This document shows positions 46,925-56,014 of a DNA stretch of 64,000 nucleotides, piece by piece. Source of the DNA: an uncultured Schlesneria sp. (GTDB taxonomy: Bacteria > Planctomycetota > Planctomycetia > Planctomycetales > Planctomycetaceae); the NCBI GenBank assembly GCA_903871875.1, contig CAIQIR010000055.1:17247-81246 (forward strand), written 5' to 3'. The notes under the pieces were generated by a model. It saw only the letters and a program-made list of their open reading frames with translations. It had not been told where the DNA came from and did not search any database. The position numbers were made by a program, and so were the translations under genes. Position 1 is the first letter of the stretch; each line of letters begins with the position of its first letter.

Positions 46925-47803
46925 ATGATTCAAAGATACCAACGCACACTCAATCGCCCCGCAGAATACCGAGGATTCGGATTCCTGACTGGCGCCGATG
47001 TGTCGATATCATTTTTGCCCGCCGACGAAAATTACGGTATTCGCTTTCAGCGAGTCGATCTGGTGGGTACAGAACCCGTTCCGGCAAGACTGGAATCTGT
47101 CGTACCTCGCCAACGACGAACTGCCATCGCCCGCGGCAAAGTCACCGTGGAACTGATCGAACATGTAATGGCGGCGTTGGCCGGCCTGCAAATCGATAAT
47201 TGTCTCGTACAACTTAATGCCCCCGAACCACCCGGTGCCGATGGCTCTTGTCTACCCTTCGTCCAAAGCATCCTCAATGCTGGCATCGTCGAACAGATGG
47301 CCACGCGCGAGATCCTGGTGGTTCGTTCTGATTCGCATTCCCAATCCGCCGGCGACAGTGCCGAGATCTCTGCGGGACCCGTATTTCGCCGAACCTTGGT
47401 TGTCACCTACGAACTGGACTACGGACCACGCTCGCCAATCAAACCACAACTGCTCACCTTCGAGTTCACACCAGAAACTTTCGTCACTAACATTGCCTTC
47501 GCCAGAACGTTCATCCTGGAAAGCGAAGTAACCGCACTGAAATCCCAGGGGTACGGCTCGCGCGTGACTGAAAAGGATTTGTTGATCTTCGGTCAGAATG
47601 GCGTGATTGGCAACGAGCTACGTGCGCCAGATGAATGCGCTCGACACAAGATTTTGGACTGTATCGGAGATTTCGCCCTGCTCGGCTGTGACATCCATGG
47701 CCACTTCAGAGCCTATCGTTCCGGACATAACCACAACCACGCGATTTGCCAACTCGTACAAGCATCGAAACAAGCTGCCACACCCATTCGGAGAGCTGCG
47801 TGA
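46925..47803 (+). CDS. lpxC: UDP-3-O-acyl-N-acetylglucosamine deacetylase
   Basis: 292 residues. The committed step of lipid A synthesis, a zinc amidase. Zinc and catalytic residues are readable: IEHVMAALAGL (Glu79, His80), RHKILDCIGD (His241, Asp245) and RAYRSGHNHNH (catalytic His268). It stands alone, not fused to FabZ as in some bacteria. The sequence PPGADGSCLPFV replaces the commoner PxxDGSAxPF and is conservative. Start ATG at 46925 overlaps the stop of an upstream frame by four bases. lpxA follows after about 110 bases. Confidence 0.92.
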   Translation: MIQRYQRTLNRPAEYRGFGFLTGADVSISFLPADENYGIRFQRVDLVGTEPVPARLESVVPRQRRTAIARGKVTVELIEHVMAALAGLQIDNCLVQLNAPEPPGADGSCLPFVQSILNAGIVEQMATREILVVRSDSHSQSAGDSAEISAGPVFRRTLVVTYELDYGPRSPIKPQLLTFEFTPETFVTNIAFARTFILESEVTALKSQGYGSRVTEKDLLIFGQNGVIGNELRAPDECARHKILDCIGDFALLGCDIHGHFRAYRSGHNHNHAICQLVQASKQAATPIRRAA

Positions 47804-47911
47804 AAAGCGACTGAGACCTTTCGAATCGAGTGTCGTCAATCGGAAAACCTCTATCGCTTCACTACAAGTCGACACTCAATTCCTCAGGATCGCTTTTCCA
47901 AGGACCACACC

Positions 47912-48757
47912 ATGACGCGAAATATCTCGACCCTGTCACAAATTGATCCTCGAGCACAAATTGGCGACGACGTCGAGATTGGACCGTTCTGTGTTGTCGG
48001 GCCACACGTCACGCTCGGAAATGGTTGTAAGCTGGACAGTCATGTGGCCATCGTCGGACATACCACGATTGGCGAGCGTAATCGCTTCTTTCCTGGCGCC
48101 GTCATCGGTGGTGAACCGCAAGACATCGGATATTCGGGTTCGGCCACGCGAGTGGAAATCGGCGATGACAACTTGTTTCGCGAAGGCGTGACGGTAAATC
48201 GTGGCGCTGATAAGGAAGATGGGGTCACACGAATTGGACATCGCAATTTTCTGATGGCCAATACTCACGTCGCTCATAATTGTCACGTCTTCAGCAATGT
48301 GATTCTCTGCAATGGCAGCTTGCTGGGCGGACATGTCCACGTCCAGGACTATGCCATCGTTTCCGGAAATTCGGTCGTTCATCACTTCGCCACATTAGGA
48401 ACCGGATGTTTCATCGCAGGCGGATGTCGAGCGCCCCAGGACGTCCCCCCTTATATGCTGTCGGCGGGAAGCGACAAGCCAGAAATTGTGACGGTCAATA
48501 TCGTGGGCATGCGCCGACGAGGTATCTCTGAACATGCGATTTCACTGGTTCGTCACGCACACAAATTGATCTTCCGCGATCATTTGAAGCTGGAAGACGT
48601 TCGCGAACAGTTCGCCGAGAAAAACGACGGCGTACTGCCGATCGAACTGATGACGTTACTGAACTTCTGCGAACAATCGTCCAAAGGTAAGAACGGCCGA
48701 GCGCGAGAAACTTTTCGGGCAAAGCCCGCGGCGAGCGAAGAGCAACGGGCCGCGTGA
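47912..48757 (+). CDS. lpxA: UDP-N-acetylglucosamine O-acyltransferase
   Basis: 281 residues with many hexapeptide units (IGDDVEIGPFCVVGPHVTLG; VEIGDDNLFREGVTVNRG) forming a left-handed beta helix. The catalytic histidine lies in NTHVAHNC (His122), and GGCRAPQDVPPYMLSAGS is the substrate loop followed by NIVGMRRRGIS. It acylates UDP-GlcNAc at position 3 in the first step of lipid A synthesis. The C-terminal helical part is intact. Whether it uses UDP-GlcNAc or the 3-amino sugar UDP-GlcNAc3N is not decided; the adjacent oxidoreductase makes the latter possible. Confidence 0.93.
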   Translation: MTRNISTLSQIDPRAQIGDDVEIGPFCVVGPHVTLGNGCKLDSHVAIVGHTTIGERNRFFPGAVIGGEPQDIGYSGSATRVEIGDDNLFREGVTVNRGADKEDGVTRIGHRNFLMANTHVAHNCHVFSNVILCNGSLLGGHVHVQDYAIVSGNSVVHHFATLGTGCFIAGGCRAPQDVPPYMLSAGSDKPEIVTVNIVGMRRRGISEHAISLVRHAHKLIFRDHLKLEDVREQFAEKNDGVLPIELMTLLNFCEQSSKGKNGRARETFRAKPAASEEQRAA

Positions 48758-48792
48758 TCTGTTTGCCGAGTACGAATTGCTGAGGATGAACA

Positions 48793-49878
48793 ATGAATCG
48801 GCTGCGAGTGGCGGTGGTTGGTGTCGGGGCTCTTGGACGGCATCACGCTCGGATTCTGAGCGAACTCAAAGACGTGGAGCTGGTTGCCGTCGCTGACAGT
48901 CAGGCCGAACGAGGCCAGGACGTCGCGAACAAGCATCAAACTCGCTGGGTTTCGGATTATCGCGAACTGATCGACAAGCAATTGGTCGATGCCGTTTCCG
49001 TCGTGGTTCCAACACTGGCGCATCGTACCGTCGCCGGAGCGTTCCTCGAACGTGGGATTCCCGTTCTTGTCGAGAAACCACTCGCGGGAAATGTGACCGA
49101 GGCTCAGGAACTTGTCGATCTGGCCTCAAAAAATGATGCGTTGCTTCAAGTCGGCCATATTGAGCGCTTCAATCCGGCCTTCCAAGCTGGCCAAAAAATG
49201 ATCGTTGCGCCGAAATATATCCGCTGCGAACGGACCAGCACTTACACATTTCGATCCACCGATATCGGTGTCGTGCTCGACTTAATGATCCACGACATCG
49301 ACCTGGCGCTTTCACTCGTGAAGAGCCCTCTTCGTGATTGCGAAGCATTTGGAATCGGCGTCATGGGTCGGAACGAAGATGCGGCGCAAGCCCGGCTGCG
49401 TTTCGAGAACGGCTGTATTGTCGATCTTACCGCCAGCCGAATCAGCCCCATCGTTTCACGATCGATGACCGCCTGGTCTGCGACGGGATGCGTCACAATC
49501 GACATGCATCAGCGCGAAGTAAAACGATTCGCTCCTGGTGATACCCTGATGCACGGAACACCACCATTGCAACGGGCCGCTCAACCAGCCGCCGATCTGG
49601 AAGCGTTAAAGAAAGAGGTCTTCGGCCATTTCATTACAACCGACACTCATAAGATCGAAGCGGTCGGTCCCGACGCTCTCACGCAAGAATTGCACGAGTT
49701 TGTCCAATGCGTCACCAGCGGCCACAAACCTCACGTCACCGGTGAGCAAGCGCTCGACGCCATGGTAGTTGCCGATCACGTTTTGAAACAGGTTGCCGCC
49801 CATCAATGGGACGGGCATGCCGATGGAGCCATCGGTCCCTATCCGAGCTTGACGACACCGCTCCGAAAAGCCGGCTAA
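48793..49878 (+). CDS. Gfo/Idh/MocA oxidoreductase beside lpxA
   Basis: 361 residues. Intact Rossmann motif (VAVVGVGALGRHHARIL) and intact catalytic EKP motif (VLVEKPLAGNVTEAQELV), then VGHIERFNPAF and VVLDLMIHDIDLALSLV, all as in active Gfo/Idh/MocA enzymes. In some bacteria the gene beside lpxA is gnnA, whose product oxidises UDP-GlcNAc at C3 so that GnnB can aminate it for lipid A. Here the neighbouring transaminase gnnB is not visible, so the assignment is only inference. Starts 35 bases after lpxA, likely cotranscribed. Confidence 0.85.
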   Translation: MNRLRVAVVGVGALGRHHARILSELKDVELVAVADSQAERGQDVANKHQTRWVSDYRELIDKQLVDAVSVVVPTLAHRTVAGAFLERGIPVLVEKPLAGNVTEAQELVDLASKNDALLQVGHIERFNPAFQAGQKMIVAPKYIRCERTSTYTFRSTDIGVVLDLMIHDIDLALSLVKSPLRDCEAFGIGVMGRNEDAAQARLRFENGCIVDLTASRISPIVSRSMTAWSATGCVTIDMHQREVKRFAPGDTLMHGTPPLQRAAQPAADLEALKKEVFGHFITTDTHKIEAVGPDALTQELHEFVQCVTSGHKPHVTGEQALDAMVVADHVLKQVAAHQWDGHADGAIGPYPSLTTPLRKAG

Positions 49879-49891
49879 TCAGTTCGCGGGT

Positions 49892-50833
49892 TCAAACACG
49901 CGCCGACTGAAGCACTCGCAACTCGCGGGGCAGCGGGAACGAAACATGTTCTTCCCGTGTAGTGACTTCTTCCAGCGTGGCACCAAACTCGTTATTCAAC
50001 CACCGAATACAATCCTGCACGACCACCTCAGGGGCGCTCGCTCCCGCCGTGATCAAGACCGTCTCGTCGCTGGAAAACCAATCGCGACAAAGTTCCTCGG
50101 CGCCATCGATCAGATAGGATGGCTTATTGAACAACGCGCCAATTTCTTGAAGCCGGCGGCTGTTCGAGCTGTTCTGACTGCCAAGAACGATCACCACGTC
50201 GGCTTGCTGAGCCAGTTGCTTGACAGCGTCCTGGCGATTAGTCGTGGCATAACAAATATCCTCTTTCGGAGGACTTTCAATGTACGGAAATCGTTCTTTG
50301 AGTGCGACGATAACCCGTCCAGCTTCTTCGACACTGAGTGTCGTCTGAGTCAAATAGGCGATCTTGGCCTCGTCTTCAAACGAAAGCCGGGAGACATCCT
50401 GGGGATCTTCCACCAAACTGATACTGGCGGGTGCCTCGCCCATCGTACCGATGACTTCGTCGTGACCTTCATGTCCGATCAGAATAATATGGTAACCCTC
50501 GCGAGCATACTTGATCGCCTCGAGGTGGACCTTGGTAACGAGTGGGCATGTCGCGTCGATCGTTTGAAGTTTTCGAACGCGAGACTGCTGACGAATTTCA
50601 GGGGATACGCCGTGCGCCGAAAACAGCAGAATCGATCCTTCCGGAACTTCGTCAATCGTGTTGACGAACGTGACCCCCTGTCGAGTAAATCGCTCAACCA
50701 CGTACTTGTTGTGCACAATCTCGTGGTAGACGTAAATGTTTGAGCCGAACATCCGAATCGTTTCGTCCAGACATTCAATCGCCATATTAACTCCCGCACA
50801 AAAGCCACGCGGGTTTGCCAGCAGGATCTTCAT
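49892..50833 (-). CDS. ispH: 4-hydroxy-3-methylbut-2-enyl diphosphate reductase
   Basis: About 313 residues. Last enzyme of the MEP isoprenoid pathway, with a 4Fe-4S cluster bound by three cysteines: ANPRGFCAGV (near 12), DATCPLVTKVH and DICYATTNRQDAV. Other motifs: VYHEIVHNKYVVE, LFSAHGVSP, IGHEGHDEVIGTMGE and LGSQNSSNSRRL. The ATG at 50833 with GGGAGAG upstream is preferred over a frame reaching 50950. Divergent from the RDD gene, convergent with the oxidoreductase. With ispE and polyprenyl synthase nearby it makes an isoprenoid-rich neighbourhood. Confidence 0.95.
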   Translation of the reverse strand: MKILLANPRGFCAGVNMAIECLDETIRMFGSNIYVYHEIVHNKYVVERFTRQGVTFVNTIDEVPEGSILLFSAHGVSPEIRQQSRVRKLQTIDATCPLVTKVHLEAIKYAREGYHIILIGHEGHDEVIGTMGEAPASISLVEDPQDVSRLSFEDEAKIAYLTQTTLSVEEAGRVIVALKERFPYIESPPKEDICYATTNRQDAVKQLAQQADVVIVLGSQNSSNSRRLQEIGALFNKPSYLIDGAEELCRDWFSSDETVLITAGASAPEVVVQDCIRWLNNEFGATLEEVTTREEHVSFPLPRELRVLQSARV

Positions 50834-50974
50834 TACAATCGTCTCTCCCAAAGTCTGATTCCATTTGCAGCGAGATTCTAGCAGCCCGAACCAAGTTTGC
50901 GGGAGGGCACGTCCTTCCTTAGCGGAAGCCGTCACAAACTTTTCGAACACCGTCTTACGGTATTACCGTTGCCG

Positions 50975-52681
50975 TCACTGCCGTTGGGGTTCGAGAACCA
51001 CCACCGTATCGGCAGCGAAATCACCCAATCGCTGCCAATTTTTACTGAACGCAATCAGCAGTACACCGGGTATCCAGGTGAGAAAAAACAGACTATCAAC
51101 ATAGACCAACATCTCTCGGACCAGCGCACGCAGTATTCCACAGGGACGAAGCGTCGTTCTCAACGTGCGGATCCCCAACAGCCACTTCCCCGGCGTGAAA
51201 CCCCAGCATCCTTCGGCAACGCTTATCACTACGATCGAGCCCACCCAGAGGCCAAAAATCAAAAAGAATTTGAGCAGAGTCAACAATGGGTCATTCGAAG
51301 ATGCCCCAGAAAATCTCAGATCAGAATTGCCGTCCATCGACGTGCTCAACCAGAACCAGGCAGGCAAGACGGTGAGGATCGAGTCGACACAACGTGCAAG
51401 GCACCGGCGTAAGACCGACGCCTGAATCACATTTCGCTTACCGTATACGTACTGGGATGACCGGAATCGCCGCATCAACCACCAGGTTCCGATGAGCAGC
51501 AATCCGATGGCCAAAGAATAACGAATAATCATCCCCAAATCGGAATACATATTCTGGAATTCGTATGTCGCCTGTCTGCCGGCGATCGTCGGTTGAGCAT
51601 TCGCCGAACCGTCGACGACCACTAACTCCAAAACATCGGTGACCAGATAACTCGGCGAACCACTCGCAATGCTGAAACTCGACGTCGTGACTGAAAGCGA
51701 TGAAGAAGTATTCATCCAAAGGCCGTTCTGAAGTTGATATCGCTGCATCGCTGAATTGCCGGAATATAGGCAAAACAGATGCAATTCATCATTGATGAAC
51801 GCTACGTCCCAAAGAGTACTCCAATTGACCGAGATCAGTGTGTATTGCCAATTCGGTGGCAGTTTCGTCGGTACGACGGATACGAGAGGGTCCGCTGTGG
51901 GAGAATTCTCGGGCGAGAGAGCGGAAACGGGATCGGAATCCAAAACGAAAGTCACGCCTTCTCGATAACTGATCTGCTGCCCATCAAAGAAAAACAGGTG
52001 AAGCGTTTCTCCGTAGGAAATAACTCGTAACTCGGGTCGGAACCAGCCTGAAACAAACGATGTGATCGGTGCTTCGACTTGACCGACTTCGAACCATTCG
52101 TCCTCATTCCAAGTCAGCAACGAGTAAACGTCGCTGCGATTTTTATCGATGACAGCAAGTCGCCCTTGATAGATAAATGGCTTCGTCGGCTGAATCAACG
52201 CTCGCCGTGGATTTCGCTGAATCGCTTGATTGTTCTGGATGTGGAAGACCGTCGTTTCCGAGACCGCCCACATTTGTTGGTCGACGACCAACAGGCCCAA
52301 TGGGGCCGGAGAGAGCATGAGATTCATGCCTACGGGCCTGCGTGATTGCCTGTCGATCTCAACTAACTGGGCCGACTTGGCTCGTATTACGGGCGGCCTT
52401 GGCACGACCGGTGTTCCTGGAATCACAGAAACCCACACTTCGCCCTTCCAAACCACTGAATTGCCAGGCAACACCGTCTGTGCGGAGTTGGTTAATACAG
52501 TGAGTGCGTTTGGCCGCCCGACACGGCGAATCGACCACGGATTTTCGGGATTCAGGATAAAAAATCTGACCTGCAACCCAAAAGTGCCTAAGGCCAGCAA
52601 CACCATGAGAAACAGGAAGCGTCTTGGCAAGGGGGACGCCTCCGAATCGGCTGATTCCTGACTTGGATTTTGTTTGGCCAT
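50975..52681 (-). CDS. RDD-family membrane protein with periplasmic propeller-like part
   Basis: About 568 residues. A first membrane helix (FLFLMVLLALGTFGLQVRFF) is followed by some 330 residues rich in beta strands, with repeated V-x-x-Q-x-x-W and L-x-L-F motifs (e.g. LGLLVVDQQMWAVSETTVFHI; ETLHLFFFDGQQISYREGV) like a beta-propeller or kelch-type fold outside the membrane. A second helix near 390-410 leads to a typical RDD domain at the C-terminus (CLARCVDSILTVLPAWFW; GFTPGKWLLGIRTLR; QRLGDFAADTVVV). The RDD part may conduct ions; the outer part would be a sensor. The ATG at 52681 was preferred to a TTG at 52708. Confidence 0.72.
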   Translation of the reverse strand: MAKQNPSQESADSEASPLPRRFLFLMVLLALGTFGLQVRFFILNPENPWSIRRVGRPNALTVLTNSAQTVLPGNSVVWKGEVWVSVIPGTPVVPRPPVIRAKSAQLVEIDRQSRRPVGMNLMLSPAPLGLLVVDQQMWAVSETTVFHIQNNQAIQRNPRRALIQPTKPFIYQGRLAVIDKNRSDVYSLLTWNEDEWFEVGQVEAPITSFVSGWFRPELRVISYGETLHLFFFDGQQISYREGVTFVLDSDPVSALSPENSPTADPLVSVVPTKLPPNWQYTLISVNWSTLWDVAFINDELHLFCLYSGNSAMQRYQLQNGLWMNTSSSLSVTTSSFSIASGSPSYLVTDVLELVVVDGSANAQPTIAGRQATYEFQNMYSDLGMIIRYSLAIGLLLIGTWWLMRRFRSSQYVYGKRNVIQASVLRRCLARCVDSILTVLPAWFWLSTSMDGNSDLRFSGASSNDPLLTLLKFFLIFGLWVGSIVVISVAEGCWGFTPGKWLLGIRTLRTTLRPCGILRALVREMLVYVDSLFFLTWIPGVLLIAFSKNWQRLGDFAADTVVVLEPQRQ

Positions 52682-52708
52682 AGCAACTCGAAGTTCGGAA
52701 CGAGACAA

Positions 52709-53182
52709 CCAGCGTCATCGTCAGGACGATCTCAAATACTTCCAATTCACTCGGTCGAAACGATCCGTCACGATCACCACACCGGTCACGTACCCCTGCG
52801 GTCTACGGGCAATATTGCGCGCAGCAATAGAGGTTTCGGGAACCACGAAGCATCCAGGCGGAATGTCTCAAGGGGATGATGGCGTTTTTGTTCTGACAAC
52901 GCAATTGGACTGATTGGCCGAACTTTATTCTTGTCCGCCCATGCCGAAGTCCTCCTGCGCGTTGGCGTTTCCAAGATTCAGCCGATACCCTAAGCTTTGA
53001 GTAATCTAGAAGGCGATCCTTCTGATTGCGTTGCTTTGACAGAACAGCACAATTGAGGCTGGTTGCAACGAAATTGGGTTGGCGTTTTCTGGCCGAGCTT
53101 AGTTAACCTTCTCGGATCGGCTGCGGTTCTTCTCAAAACCCGTTGGGTGGAAGAGATATGCGATCCGAAGTCACGGTGTGAA
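52709..53182. other. Divergent region RDD / polyprenyl synthase
   Basis: About 475 bases between the divergent starts. It has a small perfect hairpin AGAAGG-CGAT-CCTTCT at 53008-53023, without a T run. The frames here have no ribosome sites or recognisable families. Promoters for both genes are expected. Confidence 0.4.
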
Positions 53183-54193
53183 ATGAGTCATCAGATAGCA
53201 GGCGACGCGGTAATGCAGGGTGTTCCGGTGCTGACGGCGGTTGAACAGGCCATCGGCGCAGAATTGTTAGAGGCCGAGAAGATCCTGGCAGAGGAATTGC
53301 ACAGCGATAACCCGTACGTCAGCGACATTTTGCAACATTCGACTCGATTCCGCGGCAAGCGGTTGAGGCCGATGTTGCTTTTGTTGGCGGCCAAGGCAGC
53401 GGGAGGTATTCGGCAGGATCACAAAGTACTGGCCGCCGTTGTGGAGATGATTCACCTGGCGACTCTCGTTCACGATGATGTGTTGGATGACGCTGAAACG
53501 CGGCGGCATGTCGCGACCGTCAACGCTCGCTGGAATAACGAAACCAGCGTCTTATTCGGCGACTACCTGTTCACGCATTCGTTTCACTTGGCAAGCAGCC
53601 TTGAAACGACCGATGCCTGCCGACGAATTGGTCATGCCACGAACATTGTTTGCGAAGGGGAATTGTCGCAGATCAAGGAACGCGGCAATCTCGATTTGTC
53701 CGAAGAGGCCTACTTCAAGATCATTGATGGAAAAACGGCCGAACTCACGGCACTTTGCGGGCATCTCGGTGCACGGTATGCACTGGCCGAACCCGCCGTT
53801 ATTACGGCGATGGAACAATACGGCCGATCGCTGGGGCTGGCGTTCCAGATCGCCGATGACGTGCTCGATTTGATGGGCAATGAACGAAAGACTGGTAAAT
53901 CGCTGGGTAGCGATCTGCAAAAGCAGAAACTGACGCTTCCTTTGATTCGGTTGCTGCAGACCGCTTCAGATCAAGATACGTCCGAGATTCGCCAGATTCT
54001 GGCCCATCCGGAAGAATCGACCCGTGACCGGCTGATCCCTTACCTCGAACGCAGCGACGCATTCGATTACACGAATAAGCGAGCCAAAGCATTGGCACAA
54101 GACGCGCATCGCCAATTGGAATCACTACCCAACACGCCCGCGAAACGAATTTTGTCGGAAATCGCGGATTTCGCCGTCCAACGCTCGTTTTGA
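53183..54193 (+). CDS. Polyprenyl diphosphate synthase
   Basis: About 336 residues. A trans-prenyltransferase that builds long polyprenyl diphosphates for quinones or carrier lipids. The FARM motif is LVHDDVLDDAETRR and the SARM motif is FQIADDVLDLMGN, followed by GKSLGSDLQKQKLTLPLI; FRGKRLRPMLLLLAAKAAGG is the usual N-terminal signature. Chain length cannot be predicted by eye. The ATG at 53183 is preferred; an upstream frame from 53063 has no family resemblance. Convergent with spoVG and near ispE and ispH. Confidence 0.92.
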   Translation: MSHQIAGDAVMQGVPVLTAVEQAIGAELLEAEKILAEELHSDNPYVSDILQHSTRFRGKRLRPMLLLLAAKAAGGIRQDHKVLAAVVEMIHLATLVHDDVLDDAETRRHVATVNARWNNETSVLFGDYLFTHSFHLASSLETTDACRRIGHATNIVCEGELSQIKERGNLDLSEEAYFKIIDGKTAELTALCGHLGARYALAEPAVITAMEQYGRSLGLAFQIADDVLDLMGNERKTGKSLGSDLQKQKLTLPLIRLLQTASDQDTSEIRQILAHPEESTRDRLIPYLERSDAFDYTNKRAKALAQDAHRQLESLPNTPAKRILSEIADFAVQRSF

Positions 54194-54226
54194 AGCAGCT
54201 GACATCAATCAGGCCCGTCAACCGAG

Positions 54227-54853
54227 TTAGATGATTCCGGCCCCGAATTTTTCTTCGTCATCGCGACCGTGGCACTGGGCAACTGCGAAAGGATTTGCGG
54301 GCGCTTCCGCCCCGGCGACGTGTGGTGTCGGATGATGATTGTCCGCCGAATCTCGGCGGCGAAAAGAATCGGCCGATCGATGCAATCGCGGCGATTCCGT
54401 TTCCGCAATCTCTTCATCACAAAGTCGAGCAAAACTGTCTTCGCCATAATCGTCATAAATACAGACGTATCCTGGCTGCTTGGACCGTTCGACTTCGCTG
54501 ACATACGCAATCAACACTTGCTCTTGAATCATCTCTCGACACTCGGAATTGATCGGGTGGGCGATGTCCGCATACAGCTTGGCTCGACCGTCATCGGACT
54601 TCAAAGCCCGATCTTGATGCAGGCGAACACCGCATTCATTACAGAATTGCGCTCGAAGGTGGTTTTTCGCAGAACAACGGGGACAATGATCTGTCAGTTT
54701 GCGACTGGGCATCGCCACAAACGAGCCTTTGGTCCCCTGAATGATCTTTAGATCACGAATGACAAAGCTGCCATCGAAAGTGAGCGAACAGAAGGCCTGC
54801 AAACGTTCGTTGGGGTCACTCATTAGCTTGATGCGAATCTCGGTGATTTCCAC
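54227..54853 (-). CDS. spoVG: SpoVG-family protein with inserted four-cysteine element
   Basis: 208 residues. Residues 1-51 (MEITEIRIKL, SFVIRDLKIIQG, SFVAMPSRK) are a clear SpoVG N-terminal half, and AKLYADIAHPINSECREMIQEQVL (91-114) matches the C-terminal half of the Bacillus protein. Between them, instead of the short RTPDGEFRD loop, lies CPRC (57-60) and CNEC (71-74) plus about 15 residues, a probable zinc ribbon. Beyond residue 125 comes an acidic, His/Arg-rich tail of 80 residues absent from usual SpoVG. SpoVG binds RNA or DNA and regulates development. GTG start with AAGGAG. Next to ispE, as in Bacillus. Confidence 0.88.
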   Translation of the reverse strand: MEITEIRIKLMSDPNERLQAFCSLTFDGSFVIRDLKIIQGTKGSFVAMPSRKLTDHCPRCSAKNHLRAQFCNECGVRLHQDRALKSDDGRAKLYADIAHPINSECREMIQEQVLIAYVSEVERSKQPGYVCIYDDYGEDSFARLCDEEIAETESPRLHRSADSFRRRDSADNHHPTPHVAGAEAPANPFAVAQCHGRDDEEKFGAGII

Positions 54854-54875
54854 GACAGTTCTCCTTAACCGGTCT

Positions 54876-55790
54876 TCAACAGCTTCGCGCGACATACACC
54901 CAAGGGACACCCGAAGCACTTAATCGTGCCGCGATCATTCGAGCATGTCGAGACGACGCACAAACACCAAAATAGGACGTGCCACTTCCACTCATTTGGT
55001 GCCCGAGCACAGGCAATAAATCAAACTTTTGACGCAGGTTTTTGACATCTTCATTCAGGGATTCCGCCGGCGACTGAAGATCATTGAGCAACAATCGCAC
55101 CATCCGATCAAGCCGCTGTCCTTTCAGGGAATCAACGAATTCGCTCAAACTTCGCTGTTTATCACCTGGACGACAATGCCTGAAAACTTCAGGTGTCGAC
55201 AAACCGCTGGCGGGCCGCGCGATCACAAAGTGCAGACAGGTCGGTAGTTCGAGTGGTTCAACCAGCTCACCACGTCCACGACAAATCGCCGTCGAACGCC
55301 CTCCGAGGAAGAATCCGACGTCGCTGCCGAGTTGACCCGCCAAATCGAGTAATTCCACGCGTGTTCGGGCCAAATTCCAGAACCGATTCAGCCCGCCCAA
55401 AGCGGCAGCGGCATCGCTAGAACCCCCGCCCATTCCGGCAGCCGAGGGAATTCGCTTGACCAACGTCATCCGAACGCCTGCCGTCCCGCCCGCATATTCC
55501 CTAAGCAAATGTGCCGCGCGAAGTACCAGATTATCGGCACCCGTGGGAATCGATTCGGCGGGAAAAGAATGCGAATTTCGCGACTGAGCCATCACAACCC
55601 GCAGGCTGATCTCTGAGGTCTCAGACGACTCGAAATGCAAGGTGTCGAAAAGGTTGATGGCCGTCATGACAGTTTCAAGATCGTGAAACCCATCGCTACG
55701 TCGACGAACAACGCGCAGAAAAAGATTCAGCTTAGCTGGAGCCAGCACAGTGAGAGATCGAATTGCTGGCTGGCAGAGCATGTTGGTCAC
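54876..55790 (-). CDS. ispE: 4-diphosphocytidyl-2-C-methyl-D-erythritol kinase
   Basis: 304 residues, GHMP-kinase fold. The MEP pathway kinase. APAKLNLFLRVVRRRSDGFHDLETVM at the start and the ATP loop RIPSAAGMGGGSSDAAAALGGL (about 122-143) are diagnostic; VGFFLGG, PASGLSTPEVFR and MSGSGTSYFGV complete the family pattern. The spoVG start lies 22 bases downstream on the same strand, so the two are likely cotranscribed. Confidence 0.94.
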   Translation of the reverse strand: MTNMLCQPAIRSLTVLAPAKLNLFLRVVRRRSDGFHDLETVMTAINLFDTLHFESSETSEISLRVVMAQSRNSHSFPAESIPTGADNLVLRAAHLLREYAGGTAGVRMTLVKRIPSAAGMGGGSSDAAAALGGLNRFWNLARTRVELLDLAGQLGSDVGFFLGGRSTAICRGRGELVEPLELPTCLHFVIARPASGLSTPEVFRHCRPGDKQRSLSEFVDSLKGQRLDRMVRLLLNDLQSPAESLNEDVKNLRQKFDLLPVLGHQMSGSGTSYFGVCASSRHARMIAARLSASGVPWVYVARSC

Positions 55791-56014
55791 ATCCTGTTGA
55801 CCCGCCCAACCCGCGTGTGTTGATCCTGTTGAGCGGAGACATCACAAATCTCCAGGCAATCAACGAACGAAGGGATACCAAATACTCGTGGAATTTATCA
55901 GTTGATACTGTCACACGAATTGGATCGTACGACGACTCACTAAGTCCGTCAAGATGGGTTTTTTCCGACCATGCTGAATGGAACGATCAACAAAGAAATA
56001 CCCGCAATCCACCA

